Notes: generated by a model from the letters alone, not told the origin. DNA of 64,000 nt from Anaerolineales bacterium (GCA_020847435.1 JADLBX010000003.1:19624-83623), one strand, 5' to 3'. Shown: positions 16,472 through 26,117, numbered from the stretch's first letter. A program made the numbers and translations.

Positions 16472-18034
16472 ATGGGTAATTCGGAGCGCTCAACTTTTCA
16501 GAAATCGATTCTTGATGTTCTCAAGGAGACGGGGACTTATGTTCCAATCGTCCTTGCATTAGTCGCTCAATTATTCCGACCCATCGAACCCTATTCGGTG
16601 ACCACGATTACTCTAGCCTTTTTGATCGGAAGTTTGCTCCTTGTAGGAAGACGATTGCCACAAATTACGCGGCGGGCGGGCGGATCATCGGAAAACTCTA
16701 TTTTTGTCGTTGGGGAGAGCCGTAAAGATATTAATTTGAGGTCCCGCTTAATTGACCCGCTTCGAAAACGCAGTTTTCATTCTTATGAATATTCCCTAAT
16801 TCGAAGGCGTGTCGAAATCGCGGTTATTCTAAGCTTGGTCCTTTTTTCCGTTGCCTATAGCTTTCAAAACTATTGGAGAATACACAGCGAACTATTGGGA
16901 TTACAGGACTGTTTCGGATCAAATAAAAAGGACGCTGTTTTCGTAATCATTGCAGACTTCGTTCAATCCGATAGCCTGCCAGAGATCGAAATTGTAGAAA
17001 ACCTGCACGATTTTTTGATCAGCAACCTGGAAACCGATTTGTATAAAGTTTGTCGGTCCAGTAACCCAATTGGATTACGGGTGGATGCGCTGGAACTGGC
17101 AGATAAGACGAATGCAGATATTATTATTTGGGGCAGTCGTAGAACTGTATACAAAGTCCATATCGAACTACCCTATTGGGACCGTGTTAGCCGCGAGGTT
17201 TCGTATCTGCCCGTTGAAGAAACCGCTGATTTCAATTTTATTGAACTGGAAACCAAGCATCTTGGCTATCTCACAGAATTTGCCCTGAGCGAAATTCTTT
17301 TCGAGGCGGGCGATGTTGTCGAGGCGCAACAAAAAATCGAAGAAGCGATCTCCAGCGCAGAAAGCGAAAATATGAGCGCAACCAACCCTCGAGACCTGGC
17401 AGAGGGATATTTTCTTCAGGGGTTGTTTTTCGACCCCGGCACGGAATTATCCAATGGATCAAACCCCAATCCTGATTTGCAAAAGTCAATTGCGGCTTAT
17501 TCTCGCTCAGTAGAACTGCACCGACAGCAATATGCCGCTTTGCTTAATGTAGGCATCCTACATACGGTCAACGCCCAGCAGGCTGAAGCAATGGAAGACT
17601 ATGCCCGGTTGATTGAAGACCCCGAATCGCCCTTCAAGGTCGAGGCATATATTAATCGCTCTGCTCTTCAGCCTTCCCGAGAAGCCGCTGAACTCGATTT
17701 AGCGGCCGCAATCCAACTTGCACCGGCAGAGGGTTATTTTTTTCGCGCAATTGCCCGCAAGGATTGGGGCGATTTCGATGGCGCAATCAGCGATTTCGAA
17801 AATGCAATTGCAGCCGACCCCAAATTTTCCATCCCTTATCATGAACTTGGTCAACTTCAGTTGGAGCAGGGTTTATTGACAGATGCCGAGAAAACGTATG
17901 GGGACCTGTGCCCCTTATTAGATGATGAACTCCGGGAGTTAGTGATCACCGACTTGAACGACCTTGCCGGGAGCCATTCCAATTTGGAGATCGTTGTCAG
18001 CGCCATTGCTGAGAATCTAAGGAGGTGCCCGTAG
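16472..18034 (+). CDS. TPR membrane protein with TolB-like N-terminal domain
   Basis: The 520-residue protein has two hydrophobic hairpin helices near residues 25-60 and one near 112-132. A Rossmann-like middle domain follows (VFVIIADFVQSD and ALELADKTNADIIIWGS) of the kind seen before TPRs in Chloroflexota and cyanobacterial proteins. At least four TPR units come next, such as PDLQKSIAAYSRSVELHRQQ, then GDFDGAISDFENAIAADPKF and GLLTDAEKTYGDL. Base composition is clearly more AT-rich than flanking genes, suggesting acquisition. It is probably linked to the gene 66 bp downstream. No specific function can be named. Confidence 0.7.
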   Translation: MGNSERSTFQKSILDVLKETGTYVPIVLALVAQLFRPIEPYSVTTITLAFLIGSLLLVGRRLPQITRRAGGSSENSIFVVGESRKDINLRSRLIDPLRKRSFHSYEYSLIRRRVEIAVILSLVLFSVAYSFQNYWRIHSELLGLQDCFGSNKKDAVFVIIADFVQSDSLPEIEIVENLHDFLISNLETDLYKVCRSSNPIGLRVDALELADKTNADIIIWGSRRTVYKVHIELPYWDRVSREVSYLPVEETADFNFIELETKHLGYLTEFALSEILFEAGDVVEAQQKIEEAISSAESENMSATNPRDLAEGYFLQGLFFDPGTELSNGSNPNPDLQKSIAAYSRSVELHRQQYAALLNVGILHTVNAQQAEAMEDYARLIEDPESPFKVEAYINRSALQPSREAAELDLAAAIQLAPAEGYFFRAIARKDWGDFDGAISDFENAIAADPKFSIPYHELGQLQLEQGLLTDAEKTYGDLCPLLDDELRELVITDLNDLAGSHSNLEIVVSAIAENLRRCP

Positions 18035-18100
18035 CCAAACTCGCATAATTTTAATTTCAACCAATATGAAAGAGTCGTTTTCACATGAAAGGAGATCAGT

Positions 18101-18634
18101 ATGGATGGACGACAAGATCCGCTTGCGACGCCTCCCATCCCCGTTGATACACATTACGCGGTATTCAAAGAAGCGGAAGAAAGTATCAAAACTCAACTTG
18201 CAGATGGCGACCATTACCTGCTTCTGTGTGGATTGGGAGTCAATTATGCCCCAGAGGCCGATGCCGAGGATTCTCCCGCACTTCCTTACCACATGGAATT
18301 TGGGTATCTCGAATCGCTGGAGTGCGCCATGGACGAAGAGAGCGAGGAAATCGAACAGGTGGATTGGGATGCACAAACCCGGGGGATGCTGGCAACGCAT
18401 CCGCTACCCATCGCGTATCTCGATAAATTGTACGATCAGACGAAGGCGTCGCTGGAGGTAGCTGCGGGCGTGCCATTAACGATCGAGATTCAAATTGTTC
18501 TCTATGGAAGCCCACTGATGGGATATAGCATTGGATGCTTATGTGGAAGAAGAGGCCGGAGAAGAAGGAAATACTGTTACTACGACAAGCGTAAGCATAG
18601 GAACAAATGTTATTGCACTCCGCTTGCTTGCTGA
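18101..18634 (+). CDS. Unknown protein, 3' end apparently frameshifted
   Basis: This 177-codon frame starts after an AAAGGAG site. The first 138 residues look like a normal acidic globular protein. Then the composition changes abruptly to a Cys/Arg-rich tail (GCLCGRRGRRRRKYCYY). In the +1 frame from about 18519 the sequence reads WDIALDAYVEEEAGEEG and continues acidic to TAA at 18642-18644. One extra base near 18518 therefore explains the tail; it may be a sequencing error or a real mutation. The family is unknown. It pairs with the TPR membrane protein upstream and ends at a good terminator. Confidence 0.6.
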   Translation: MDGRQDPLATPPIPVDTHYAVFKEAEESIKTQLADGDHYLLLCGLGVNYAPEADAEDSPALPYHMEFGYLESLECAMDEESEEIEQVDWDAQTRGMLATHPLPIAYLDKLYDQTKASLEVAAGVPLTIEIQIVLYGSPLMGYSIGCLCGRRGRRRRKYCYYDKRKHRNKCYCTPLAC

Positions 18635-18643
18635 GTTACACTA

Positions 18644-18680
18644 AATCCCGCAGGATTGAGTCTGCGGGATTATTATTTAT
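18644..18680 (+). terminator. Rho-independent terminator
   Basis: AATCCCGCAG (18644-18653) pairs perfectly with CTGCGGGATT (18662-18671) around an 8-nt loop, followed by a T-rich stretch. It ends the AT-rich two-gene unit. Confidence 0.8.
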
Positions 18681-18833
18681 GTCATTCTAACTTTCTGTCA
18701 TTTGGTATTGTTCGGCTAAAATAGCGTTCATAACCGAGGCGGTGACATTCTTCTTGCCGGCCTTGACCTCCCTTCCGAAGCGCTTGAATTTTCTGAGGAA
18801 AGGGAAATTTATCCAACACAAAGAGAAAAAATC

Positions 18834-20912
18834 ATGGCATCCTACCCTACAGCCCCCAAACGACCTCAGACCATCACCCAGCACGGCGAAACCCGCGTGG
18901 ACGATTATTTCTGGCTCCGCAACCGCGAAGACCCCGAGGCGCTGAAGTTCCTCACCGCGCATATGGACTATCTCGACGAGGTGATGGGTCACACCAAGCC
19001 GTTGCAGGATTCGCTTTTCGCCGAAATGAGGGGCAGGATTCAGGAAACTGATGCAACCGTCCCTGAGAAAAGAGGCGGGTATTGGTATTACAGTCGCACG
19101 GAGGCGGGCAAGCAGTATCCCATCTATTGCCGCAAAAAAGAGTCGCTGGAAAATCCCGAGGAAATCTTGCTCGACCAGAACGCGTTAGGCGAAGGTAAAT
19201 CGTTTTGCAGTGTCGGCGCGGTGAGCGTCAGCCCGGATGGGAACACGCTCGCGTATTCGTTCGACTTCGAGGGGAACGAGGTTTACACGATCCGCATCCG
19301 CGACCTGGCGACCGGCAAACACTACGACGAGTCGCTTCCCAACACGTCGGGCAGTGTCTACGAACTCGGCGGCTTGGAGTGGGCGAACGACAGCCAACAC
19401 ATTTTTTACGTCACGCTCGACGCGGCATTGCGCCCGGATAAGTTATATCGCCACAAGCTCGGGAGCGACCCGAGCGCCGACGCGCTGATCGTCCACGAAA
19501 CCGACGAATCGTTCTTCCTGTGGATGCGCAAGACGCGCGACGATCAATTCATCATGTCCTATCACTACAGCACGACGACGCGCGAGATGGGCTTCATTGA
19601 CGCCGACCAGCCTGAAAGCGAACTACGCGTGGTACAGCCGCGCGTGGAAGGCTTGGAATATTTCGCCGCGCACCACCAGGGCAGGTTCTTCATCGTCAAT
19701 AACGAGGGGGCGCAAAATTTTAAATTGAGCGTTGCGCCGGTGGAGCGTCCTGGCAGGGAAAATTGGAAAGAGATCATTCCCCATCGCGAGGACACGCTGG
19801 TCGAGGGTGTTGCCTGTTTTGAAAATTACATTGTCGTACGCGAGCGCAAAGACGGCTTACAACAACTCCGCATCTGCATGCCCGACGATGTAAACAACGC
19901 GCGCTACGTTGCTTTTCCCGAGCCCGCGTATTACATCGAGTTCGAAGATAACTCCGTCTTTGAAACGGATGTCGTGCGCTTCAAATACTCATCGCTGGTC
20001 ACGCCGCAGACGGTCGTGGATTACCACATGGATAGCGGCGCATGGGAAACGCGCAAACAGGATCAGATCCGCGGTTACGACCCAAACGATTTCGTCACAG
20101 AACGCATCTATGCGACCGCGTCAGACGGGACGCGCGTGCCGATCTCCATCGCGTATAAAAAATCTCTGCGGATGGACGGAAGCGCTCCGACTCTCTTGCA
20201 TGGTTACGGCGCGTACGGCGCGAATGTGGACGTGGATTTCAGTTCCTACCGCGTCAGTTTATTGGACAGGGGATTTGCGTTCGCCATCGGACACGTACGC
20301 GGCGGCTCGGACATGGGACGCGCGTGGTACGAAAACGGCAAACTCCAATACAAGAAAAATTCTTTCACCGACCTCATCGCCTGCGCCGAGCGCTTGATCG
20401 AAGCGGGTTTTACCTCCAAGGAGAAACTCGCCATCTATGGCGTTTCGGCAGGCGGATTACTCGTGACGGCGAGCATGACCCTGCGCCCCGACCTGTTCCG
20501 CGCGGTGATTGCCAAAGTCCCCTTTGTGGATGTGATCAATTCGCTCAGCGACCCGACCATCCCGTTAACGACGCTGGAATATAACGAGTGGGGCAACCCG
20601 GCGAATAAGGAACAATACGAGTACATGATGTCCTATTCGCCATATGACAACCTGCAAGCCCGCGAGTATCCTCATCTGTTGTTGACCGGCGGGTTCAACG
20701 ATCCGCGTGTGGCGTATTGGGAGCCCGCCAAATTCGCGGCGAAACTGCGCGAACTGAAAACCGACGACCATCTCCTTTTGCTGAAGGTGAATTTCAACGC
20801 CGGTCACGCCGGCTCGTCCGGGCGGTACGACTTCATGAAGGAGGTCGCGTTCGAGTATGCGTTTTTGATGGATGCGCTGGACCTCAACCAGATTCCGATT
20901 GAAAGCCAATAA
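18834..20912 (+). CDS. ptrB: Oligopeptidase B (prolyl oligopeptidase family S9A)
   Basis: The 692-residue cytosolic serine peptidase has an N-terminal beta-propeller (about 75-400, e.g. VSVSPDGNTLAYSFDFEGNE) and a C-terminal alpha/beta hydrolase. The nucleophile Ser lies in YGVSAGGLL, the Asp in LTGGFNDPRVAYWEP and the His in NAGHAGSSGRYD. LLHGYGAYG forms the oxyanion region. The family cleaves short peptides after Arg or Lys. Length matches bacterial PtrB. No signal peptide is present. It stands alone between a terminator and the next promoter. Confidence 0.93.
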   Translation: MASYPTAPKRPQTITQHGETRVDDYFWLRNREDPEALKFLTAHMDYLDEVMGHTKPLQDSLFAEMRGRIQETDATVPEKRGGYWYYSRTEAGKQYPIYCRKKESLENPEEILLDQNALGEGKSFCSVGAVSVSPDGNTLAYSFDFEGNEVYTIRIRDLATGKHYDESLPNTSGSVYELGGLEWANDSQHIFYVTLDAALRPDKLYRHKLGSDPSADALIVHETDESFFLWMRKTRDDQFIMSYHYSTTTREMGFIDADQPESELRVVQPRVEGLEYFAAHHQGRFFIVNNEGAQNFKLSVAPVERPGRENWKEIIPHREDTLVEGVACFENYIVVRERKDGLQQLRICMPDDVNNARYVAFPEPAYYIEFEDNSVFETDVVRFKYSSLVTPQTVVDYHMDSGAWETRKQDQIRGYDPNDFVTERIYATASDGTRVPISIAYKKSLRMDGSAPTLLHGYGAYGANVDVDFSSYRVSLLDRGFAFAIGHVRGGSDMGRAWYENGKLQYKKNSFTDLIACAERLIEAGFTSKEKLAIYGVSAGGLLVTASMTLRPDLFRAVIAKVPFVDVINSLSDPTIPLTTLEYNEWGNPANKEQYEYMMSYSPYDNLQAREYPHLLLTGGFNDPRVAYWEPAKFAAKLRELKTDDHLLLLKVNFNAGHAGSSGRYDFMKEVAFEYAFLMDALDLNQIPIESQ

Positions 20913-20928
20913 GCGCAGGGTATATAAT
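20899..20928 (+). promoter_or_regulatory. Sigma70-type promoter
   Basis: TTGAAA (20899-20904) and TATAAT (20923-20928), 18 bp apart, overlap the end of ptrB and precede the 85-residue gene, which has an AAAGGAG site. Confidence 0.65.
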
Positions 20929-20954
20929 CACGACCGATCAAAGGAGTACATACC

Positions 20955-21212
20955 ATGGACCGATACCTGATCGAATCGCCGCACGCCGCGGAAGACTGCG
21001 ACGCCATCATCAAAGAGATCCACGCGGCGGGATACTTGCATTATTTCGAATGGGGCTGTCACGACGGCGCGCATTGCGGCTGGGCGATCATCGAAACGGA
21101 TAACCGCGAACACGCCCGGCAGATCGTGCCGTGGAATATCCGCGACAAAGCGCGGGTGGTCAAACTCGAAAAGTTCGAGTCGAAGAAACCGCACGCCAAA
21201 AAAGAAGCCTGA
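20955..21212 (+). CDS. Small conserved protein, unknown function
   Basis: The 85-residue soluble protein begins MDRYLIESPHAAEDCDAI and contains a cluster of His, Cys and aromatic residues, GYLHYFEWGCHDGAHCGWAI. This resembles the core of small proteins that sense or handle metal or that protect small substrates, but I cannot assign it. A Lys-rich tail ends it. The start is supported by AAAGGAG and its own promoter, and a strong terminator follows directly. Confidence 0.7.
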   Translation: MDRYLIESPHAAEDCDAIIKEIHAAGYLHYFEWGCHDGAHCGWAIIETDNREHARQIVPWNIRDKARVVKLEKFESKKPHAKKEA

Positions 21213-21214
21213 CA

Positions 21215-21245
21215 AAAAAGCGACGCTCGAAGCGTCGCTTTTTGA
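21215..21245. terminator. Bidirectional terminator between convergent genes
   Basis: GCGACGCT and AGCGTCGC (21221-21228 / 21232-21239) form a stem extended by A and T runs on both sides. It serves the small gene on the plus strand and citrate synthase on the minus strand. Confidence 0.88.
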
Positions 21246-21250
21246 TTTGG

Positions 21251-22567
21251 TTATGCTGGTTGCGGCTGTTTCGCCGCGATCTCTTCGAGCATTTTGGTTG
21301 TGAGCGATTTCGGTCGTTCGATCGGTTGACCCAACGCGCGCGCCCACACATAGTTGGCGGTGACGCCCAGCGCGCGGCTGACGCCGAACAGCAGGGGGCA
21401 GAACTCGGATTCGCGCATCCCATAGTAATACTGCAAAGCGCCGGAGACGGCGTCCATATTCGGGGCGGGGCTTTTGGCTTTGCCCTGTTCCTTCAACACG
21501 GTCGGAACAACGTCCAAAACCATCTCGACCAGCTTGAGCAATTCAAAGTCCGGGAAACGCTCCTGCCCAAATTCCAACTGCACGACAAAGCGCGGATCAA
21601 TCACACGCAACACGCCGTGACCGTACCCCGGAATGACATGCCCGGCGTTGAGCGTATCCCATGAAAATTTATACAGTTCATCGCGCGAAGGCAGACCGTT
21701 GAACTTCTTCCGCACATTCAGGAGCCAATCGAGGCTTTCTTGATTCGCCAAACCGTGTAGCGGACCGGCGAGCGTGTTGAGGCAGGCGGAAAAGCCGAGG
21801 TACGCGTCCGAGAGGGTGGAGCCCGCCAAGTGCATGGTGTGCGCCGAGGCGTTCCCCGACTCGTGATCTGAATGGATGATCAGGAACAAACGCATCAATT
21901 CGGCATAGCCTTTTTTATCGTCCACTTTCATCATGCGCGCAAAGTTCGCAGCGTAATCCAACTTCGGGTTGTAACGCGGGACTTTCGTCTCGTTGAAATA
22001 TTTCAAGCGGTAGATAAATGCGGCGAGCAACGGCAGGCGCGCGGTCAGGGCGAGCGCATCTTCGAGCGCCGCGCTCCAGTATTGGTCCTTCTTCATCTCA
22101 TGATATTTTTTGACAAAAACCGATTCGCCCTGCAGCGCCAGCGTCGCCTGAGAAAGCAAGGTGATCGGATGCGCATCCTTCGGCATGGCGCGCAAGACCT
22201 TGAACACATGCGCGGGGATTTGCGCGCGCTTTGCCCATTCGGCTTCCACCTCAAGCGCTTGCTCGCGGGTTGGGATATCGCCGACCATCAGCAGGTAATA
22301 CAACCCGCCCACCAGCGGAACTTGATTACCGCGCGCCCGCGGCAGCGCTTTGAGCGCCTCTTGCACGGTCAAACCGCGGAAGCGGATGCCCTCACTGGGG
22401 TCTACAAATGAAATGTCGGTATATAAACTCTTGATGTCGCGCATTCCGCCTACAATTTCACCGATGGTGACGGTGTCCACCACAACCTCCGCGTGTTCCT
22501 TGGCAAGCGCGCGGATGCGCTCCCTCCATTGCGGCAGTTGCGCCTCGATCTTTTCATACAGGATCAT
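21251..22567 (-). CDS. gltA: Citrate synthase, mitochondrial-like type
   Basis: The 438-residue enzyme condenses oxaloacetate with acetyl-CoA. It carries IHSDHESGNASAHT (first catalytic His region), GPLHGLANQES (second His) and PGYGHGVLRVIDPR. The HSDHE.GN.SAHT and GPLHGLANQE spellings, and the length, resemble eukaryotic mitochondrial citrate synthases more than the E. coli hexameric type. It has a GGAGGAATC ribosome binding site. It lies 30 bp downstream of malate dehydrogenase on the same strand, so the two consecutive TCA-cycle steps are likely co-transcribed. Confidence 0.93.
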   Translation of the reverse strand: MILYEKIEAQLPQWRERIRALAKEHAEVVVDTVTIGEIVGGMRDIKSLYTDISFVDPSEGIRFRGLTVQEALKALPRARGNQVPLVGGLYYLLMVGDIPTREQALEVEAEWAKRAQIPAHVFKVLRAMPKDAHPITLLSQATLALQGESVFVKKYHEMKKDQYWSAALEDALALTARLPLLAAFIYRLKYFNETKVPRYNPKLDYAANFARMMKVDDKKGYAELMRLFLIIHSDHESGNASAHTMHLAGSTLSDAYLGFSACLNTLAGPLHGLANQESLDWLLNVRKKFNGLPSRDELYKFSWDTLNAGHVIPGYGHGVLRVIDPRFVVQLEFGQERFPDFELLKLVEMVLDVVPTVLKEQGKAKSPAPNMDAVSGALQYYYGMRESEFCPLLFGVSRALGVTANYVWARALGQPIERPKSLTTKMLEEIAAKQPQPA

Positions 22568-22597
22568 GATTCCTCCAAAACCTTTCGTTTTATGCTG

Positions 22598-23533
22598 TTA
22601 GAGATTTACAAGTTTTTTCAGCGCGTCGTGCGTTTCGCTCACCGCCGCGGCGGATTTTTCCAGCATCGTCTTCTCGTCGGCGTCGAGAGAATATTCGACG
22701 ATGCGTTCCATCCCGCTCCGCCCCAGTTGAACTGGCGCGCCAAAATACATATCCTTCAAGCCGTACTCGCCGTTCATGTATGCCGACGCGGGGACGATCA
22801 AATGCTTATCTTTGAGGATCGCTTCCGCCATCTGCGCGCACGCGGCGGCTGGCGCATAGAAAGCGGAACCGGTTTTCAAGAGATTGATCACTTCCATGCC
22901 GCCCTTACGCGTCCGTTCAACGATGGCGTGCAATTTGTCGGCAGGCAGATACTCCCTGAGCGGCACACCCGCCACGTTCGAATGACGCGTTAGCGGCACC
23001 ATCTCATCCCCGTGCCCGCCCAGCACATAGCAGTCAATATTTTCCACGCTCACGCCGGTCTCCAGCGCGACGAAGGCGCGCATCCGCGCCGAATCCAACA
23101 CGCCCGCCTGACCGATCACGCGTTCGCGCGGCAGACCGGTCTTCTTCATCGTGAGATAAGCCATCGTGTCGAGCGGGTTGGTCAAAATAATAAAGATCGC
23201 GTCCGGCGAATGTTTGAGCGCCTCGACTGCGGCATTCCCGACGATCTCCGCGTTGGTCTTCAACAGGTCGTCGCGGCTCATGCCGGGCTTGCGCGCGATC
23301 CCCGCCGTGATGATCACCACATCTGAATTTTTTGTCTCGGCATAATCGTTTGAGCCAACAATGGAAACGTCTTTGCCGATGATCGGCATCGCCTCCAGCA
23401 TATCCAACCCTTTGCCTTGCGGCATCCCCTCCACTACGTCAATCAGCGCCACGTCGGTAAACTCGCGTTCCGCCAGCCAGTGCGCGGTGGTCGAACCTGT
23501 CATTCCCGCCCCAATGATCGAAACTTTATTCAT
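22598..23533 (-). CDS. mdh: Malate dehydrogenase (LDH-like type)
   Basis: The 311-residue NAD-dependent enzyme has GAGMTGSTTAHWLAE (dinucleotide loop), ITAGIARKPGMSRDDLL (the Arg that selects malate over lactate), LTNPLDTMAY, GQAGVLDSARMRAF and GGHGDEMVPL with the catalytic His. Length fits the tetrameric MDH class found in Chloroflexus. It precedes citrate synthase by 30 bp. The start is supported by a GGAGGATCA site. Confidence 0.94.
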   Translation of the reverse strand: MNKVSIIGAGMTGSTTAHWLAEREFTDVALIDVVEGMPQGKGLDMLEAMPIIGKDVSIVGSNDYAETKNSDVVIITAGIARKPGMSRDDLLKTNAEIVGNAAVEALKHSPDAIFIILTNPLDTMAYLTMKKTGLPRERVIGQAGVLDSARMRAFVALETGVSVENIDCYVLGGHGDEMVPLTRHSNVAGVPLREYLPADKLHAIVERTRKGGMEVINLLKTGSAFYAPAAACAQMAEAILKDKHLIVPASAYMNGEYGLKDMYFGAPVQLGRSGMERIVEYSLDADEKTMLEKSAAAVSETHDALKKLVNL

Positions 23534-23605
23534 TGATCCTCCAAAAAAATTTGTCGAAGCAATTGTATCCGATATTTCATGAATAGGAATACAAAATGTT
23601 CGGAT

Positions 23606-23640
23606 AAAAGAAACAGGACTTCCGCCAAGCGGAAGTCCTG
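23606..23640 (-). terminator. Terminator of thioredoxin reductase gene
   Basis: A perfect 12-bp stem, CAGGACTTCCGC / GCGGAAGTCCTG, with a 3-nt loop is followed on the minus strand by TTTCTTTT. It separates trxB from mdh. Confidence 0.88.
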
Positions 23641-23652
23641 CTCGCTTCTTTT

Positions 23653-24603
23653 CTACGGGGAATTTGATTCGGCTTCTTCAAGATAGCGCGTCGCCTGAAT
23701 CGCCGCCGCCGCGCCCATCCCCGCCGACGTGACCACCTGCCTGAAATGCGGATCCGCCGCCTCCCCCGCCGCGAACACGCCCGGCACGTTCGTCTCCATT
23801 TTGTCGTTGACTTTGATATAGCCGAGGTCGCTCATTTCCAATTGCCCCTTGAACATTTGTGTGTTGGGTGTGTGCCCGATAAAGATGAACAAGCCGTCGG
23901 TTTCGTAGATCGTTTCCTCGCCTGTAACCACGTTCTTCAACTTTAGCGCTTCGAGTTTATCGCCGCCGATGACTTCGGTAACGATCGTATTGAGAATAAA
24001 ATCAACTTTCGGGTGTTCCTTGGCGCGCTTCTGAAGGATCGTGCTGGCGCGGAACTCCTCGCGGCGGTGGACGATCGTCACCGATGAAGCATAGCGCGTG
24101 ATGAACAAGCCTTCTTCCAGAGCGCTGTCGCCGCCGCCGACGATGACGACTTTCTTGTCTTTGAAGAACCAGCCGTCGCACGTCGCGCAATAGGAAATGC
24201 CGCGTCCGGTCATCTCTACTTCGCGTGGAATGCCTAATTGGTTAGGGCTCGCGCCCGTGCCGACGATTAACACATCGGCAAGATAATCGCCGCTGTCGGC
24301 TTCGACCTTGAACGGGCGGCTGGACAGGTCCACGCTGTTCGCGGAGGCAAACTCGGTCACTGCGCCGAAATGCTCCGCCTGCTTTTGAAACAATTCGCCC
24401 AACTGCGCCCCGCCGACGCCCTCCGGGAAGCCCGGATAATTTTCGATGGTGTATGTGAGCGCGGCTTGCCCGCCCAACTGTAGGCCGGTCAACACCACCG
24501 GCTCGAGTTCCGCTCGCGCGGCATACAACGCCGCAGAATACCCGGTGGGACCGGAACCTAAAATCAATACTTTCACGTGTTTCGCGTTTCCGTTTTCAGA
24601 CAT
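23653..24603 (-). CDS. trxB: Thioredoxin-disulfide reductase
   Basis: The 316-residue flavoprotein shows [17 protein letters not shown] (FAD), the redox pair in [27 protein letters not shown] (NADPH) and [17 protein letters not shown]. It passes electrons from NADPH to thioredoxin. Length and motif order are standard. The gene has its own terminator. The 180 bp upstream, between it and murA, hold no gene. Confidence 0.94.
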   Translation of the reverse strand: MSENGNAKHVKVLILGSGPTGYSAALYAARAELEPVVLTGLQLGGQAALTYTIENYPGFPEGVGGAQLGELFQKQAEHFGAVTEFASANSVDLSSRPFKVEADSGDYLADVLIVGTGASPNQLGIPREVEMTGRGISYCATCDGWFFKDKKVVIVGGGDSALEEGLFITRYASSVTIVHRREEFRASTILQKRAKEHPKVDFILNTIVTEVIGGDKLEALKLKNVVTGEETIYETDGLFIFIGHTPNTQMFKGQLEMSDLGYIKVNDKMETNVPGVFAAGEAADPHFRQVVTSAGMGAAAAIQATRYLEEAESNSP

Positions 24604-24782
24604 GCTTTCTTTGAAATCCTCGCTTTGTTATGACTGATGTTATGCAGGAGGTGCGACGCCCTGCGTAAAGTAAGTTATTAATCTATCCTCAAGACGTTTT
24701 AGTTTCCGATTTATTTACCAAGCGCCATTGTATCAGTATCAGAAAATTGTTTGAGTTTCAATTCAGCAAGGTGGAAGCCCGA

Positions 24783-26063
24783 CTACTCCTCCACGCGTTC
24801 GATCTTTGCTCCCAGCGCGCGCAGTTTACCGTCCACATTTTCGTAGCCGCGTTCGATCTGACCGATGTTGCGAATCGTGGATTGCCCCTTTGCGGCGAGC
24901 GCGGCGAGTAACAGCGCCATCCCCGCGCGGATATCGGGACTCTCGAGGTTTTCGCCGTAGAGTTGGTTCGGTCCCTGAATGAGACAGCGATACGGGTCGC
25001 AGAGAATGATTCTCGCGCCCATGCCCGCCAGTTTATCGGTGAAATACATGCGCCCGGAAAACATCCAATCATGGAACATGATCGAGCCGGTCGCCTGCGT
25101 CGCCACCGTGATGGCAATGCTGATCAGGTCGGTTGGGAACGCGGGCCAGACGTTGGTCTTGATTTCAGGAATGGCGCCGTCCAGGTCGGGGATAATCGCC
25201 AACTCCTGATTCTCCGGCACGATCAGATCGTCGCCCTCCGTTTGCCAGCGCACGCCCATGCGGTCGAAAACATGCGCGATCATTTTCAGATCGGCGATCC
25301 CGGCATTTTTTACGCGCAGACTGCCGCGCGTCACCGCCGCCGCGCCCACGAAACTGATCACCTCCAGATAGTCCGGACCGATCGTGTGTTCGCCGCCGTG
25401 CAGTTTCGGTACGCCATGAATATGAAGCGTGTTCGAACCGATCTCTTCGATCTGCGCTCCCAGCCTGTTCAAAAAGCGACACAACTCCTGCACGTGCGGT
25501 TCCGAGGCGGCGTTGTGGATCACCGTTTCCCCTTTTGCCGTCACTGCCGCCATGATGGCGTTTTCCGTCGCGGTTACGCTGGCTTCGTCCATCAAAATTT
25601 GCGCGCCGCGCAAGCCATCCGCCTGGAAGGTGAAGCCGCGGTCGTATTGCACATCCACGCCGAGGGCGCGCAGGGAGAGGATGTGCGTATCCAGCCGCCG
25701 CCGACCGATCACGTCGCCGCCGGGCGTGGGCAACTTGAATTTGCTGACGCGCGCCGACAACGGACCCGCGACCAAAATGGAAGCGCGGATGAGGCGGCAA
25801 AGGTCGGGGTCGAGCGAGGCAGGCTTCAAGTCCCGCGCGCAGACGCGCCACGAAGCGGCGTCCACAGCCTCCACTTGCACGCCGGCGCTTTCGATCAATT
25901 TCCGCATCACCTGCATATCCTGAATTTGCGGAATGTTGCGCAACACCACCGCTTCATCGGTGAGCAGGCACGCGGCGAGCAAGGGCAACGCGGCGTTTTT
26001 ATTCCCGGCGGGCGTTACCTCGCCGTGGAGAGGGACGCCGCCTTCGATCACAAATTTTTCCAT
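24783..26063 (-). CDS. murA: UDP-GlcNAc 1-carboxyvinyltransferase, Asp117 form
   Basis: The 426-residue enzyme transfers enolpyruvate from PEP to UDP-GlcNAc, the first step of peptidoglycan synthesis. It starts with FVIEGGVPLHGEVTPAGNKNAALP (given here as motif, residues 4-27). The active-site loop reads LPTPGGDVIGRRR, so residue 117 is Asp instead of the usual Cys of PGGCAIG. The same substitution in mycobacterial and chlamydial MurA makes the enzyme insensitive to fosfomycin. The rest of the fold is complete. A promoter lies just upstream on the minus strand. Confidence 0.93.
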   Translation of the reverse strand: MEKFVIEGGVPLHGEVTPAGNKNAALPLLAACLLTDEAVVLRNIPQIQDMQVMRKLIESAGVQVEAVDAASWRVCARDLKPASLDPDLCRLIRASILVAGPLSARVSKFKLPTPGGDVIGRRRLDTHILSLRALGVDVQYDRGFTFQADGLRGAQILMDEASVTATENAIMAAVTAKGETVIHNAASEPHVQELCRFLNRLGAQIEEIGSNTLHIHGVPKLHGGEHTIGPDYLEVISFVGAAAVTRGSLRVKNAGIADLKMIAHVFDRMGVRWQTEGDDLIVPENQELAIIPDLDGAIPEIKTNVWPAFPTDLISIAITVATQATGSIMFHDWMFSGRMYFTDKLAGMGARIILCDPYRCLIQGPNQLYGENLESPDIRAGMALLLAALAAKGQSTIRNIGQIERGYENVDGKLRALGAKIERVEE

Positions 26064-26088
26064 TCAACGCTCCTGAAAATTCGCAAAG

Positions 26089-26117
26089 ATTGTAAGGCAG
26101 ATTACAAGGTTGAGCAA
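26089..26117 (-). promoter_or_regulatory. murA promoter
   Basis: On the minus strand TTGCTC (26117-26112) and TACAAT (26094-26089) are spaced by 17 bp, about 25 bp before the ATG, with a CAGGAG ribosome binding site between. Confidence 0.6.
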
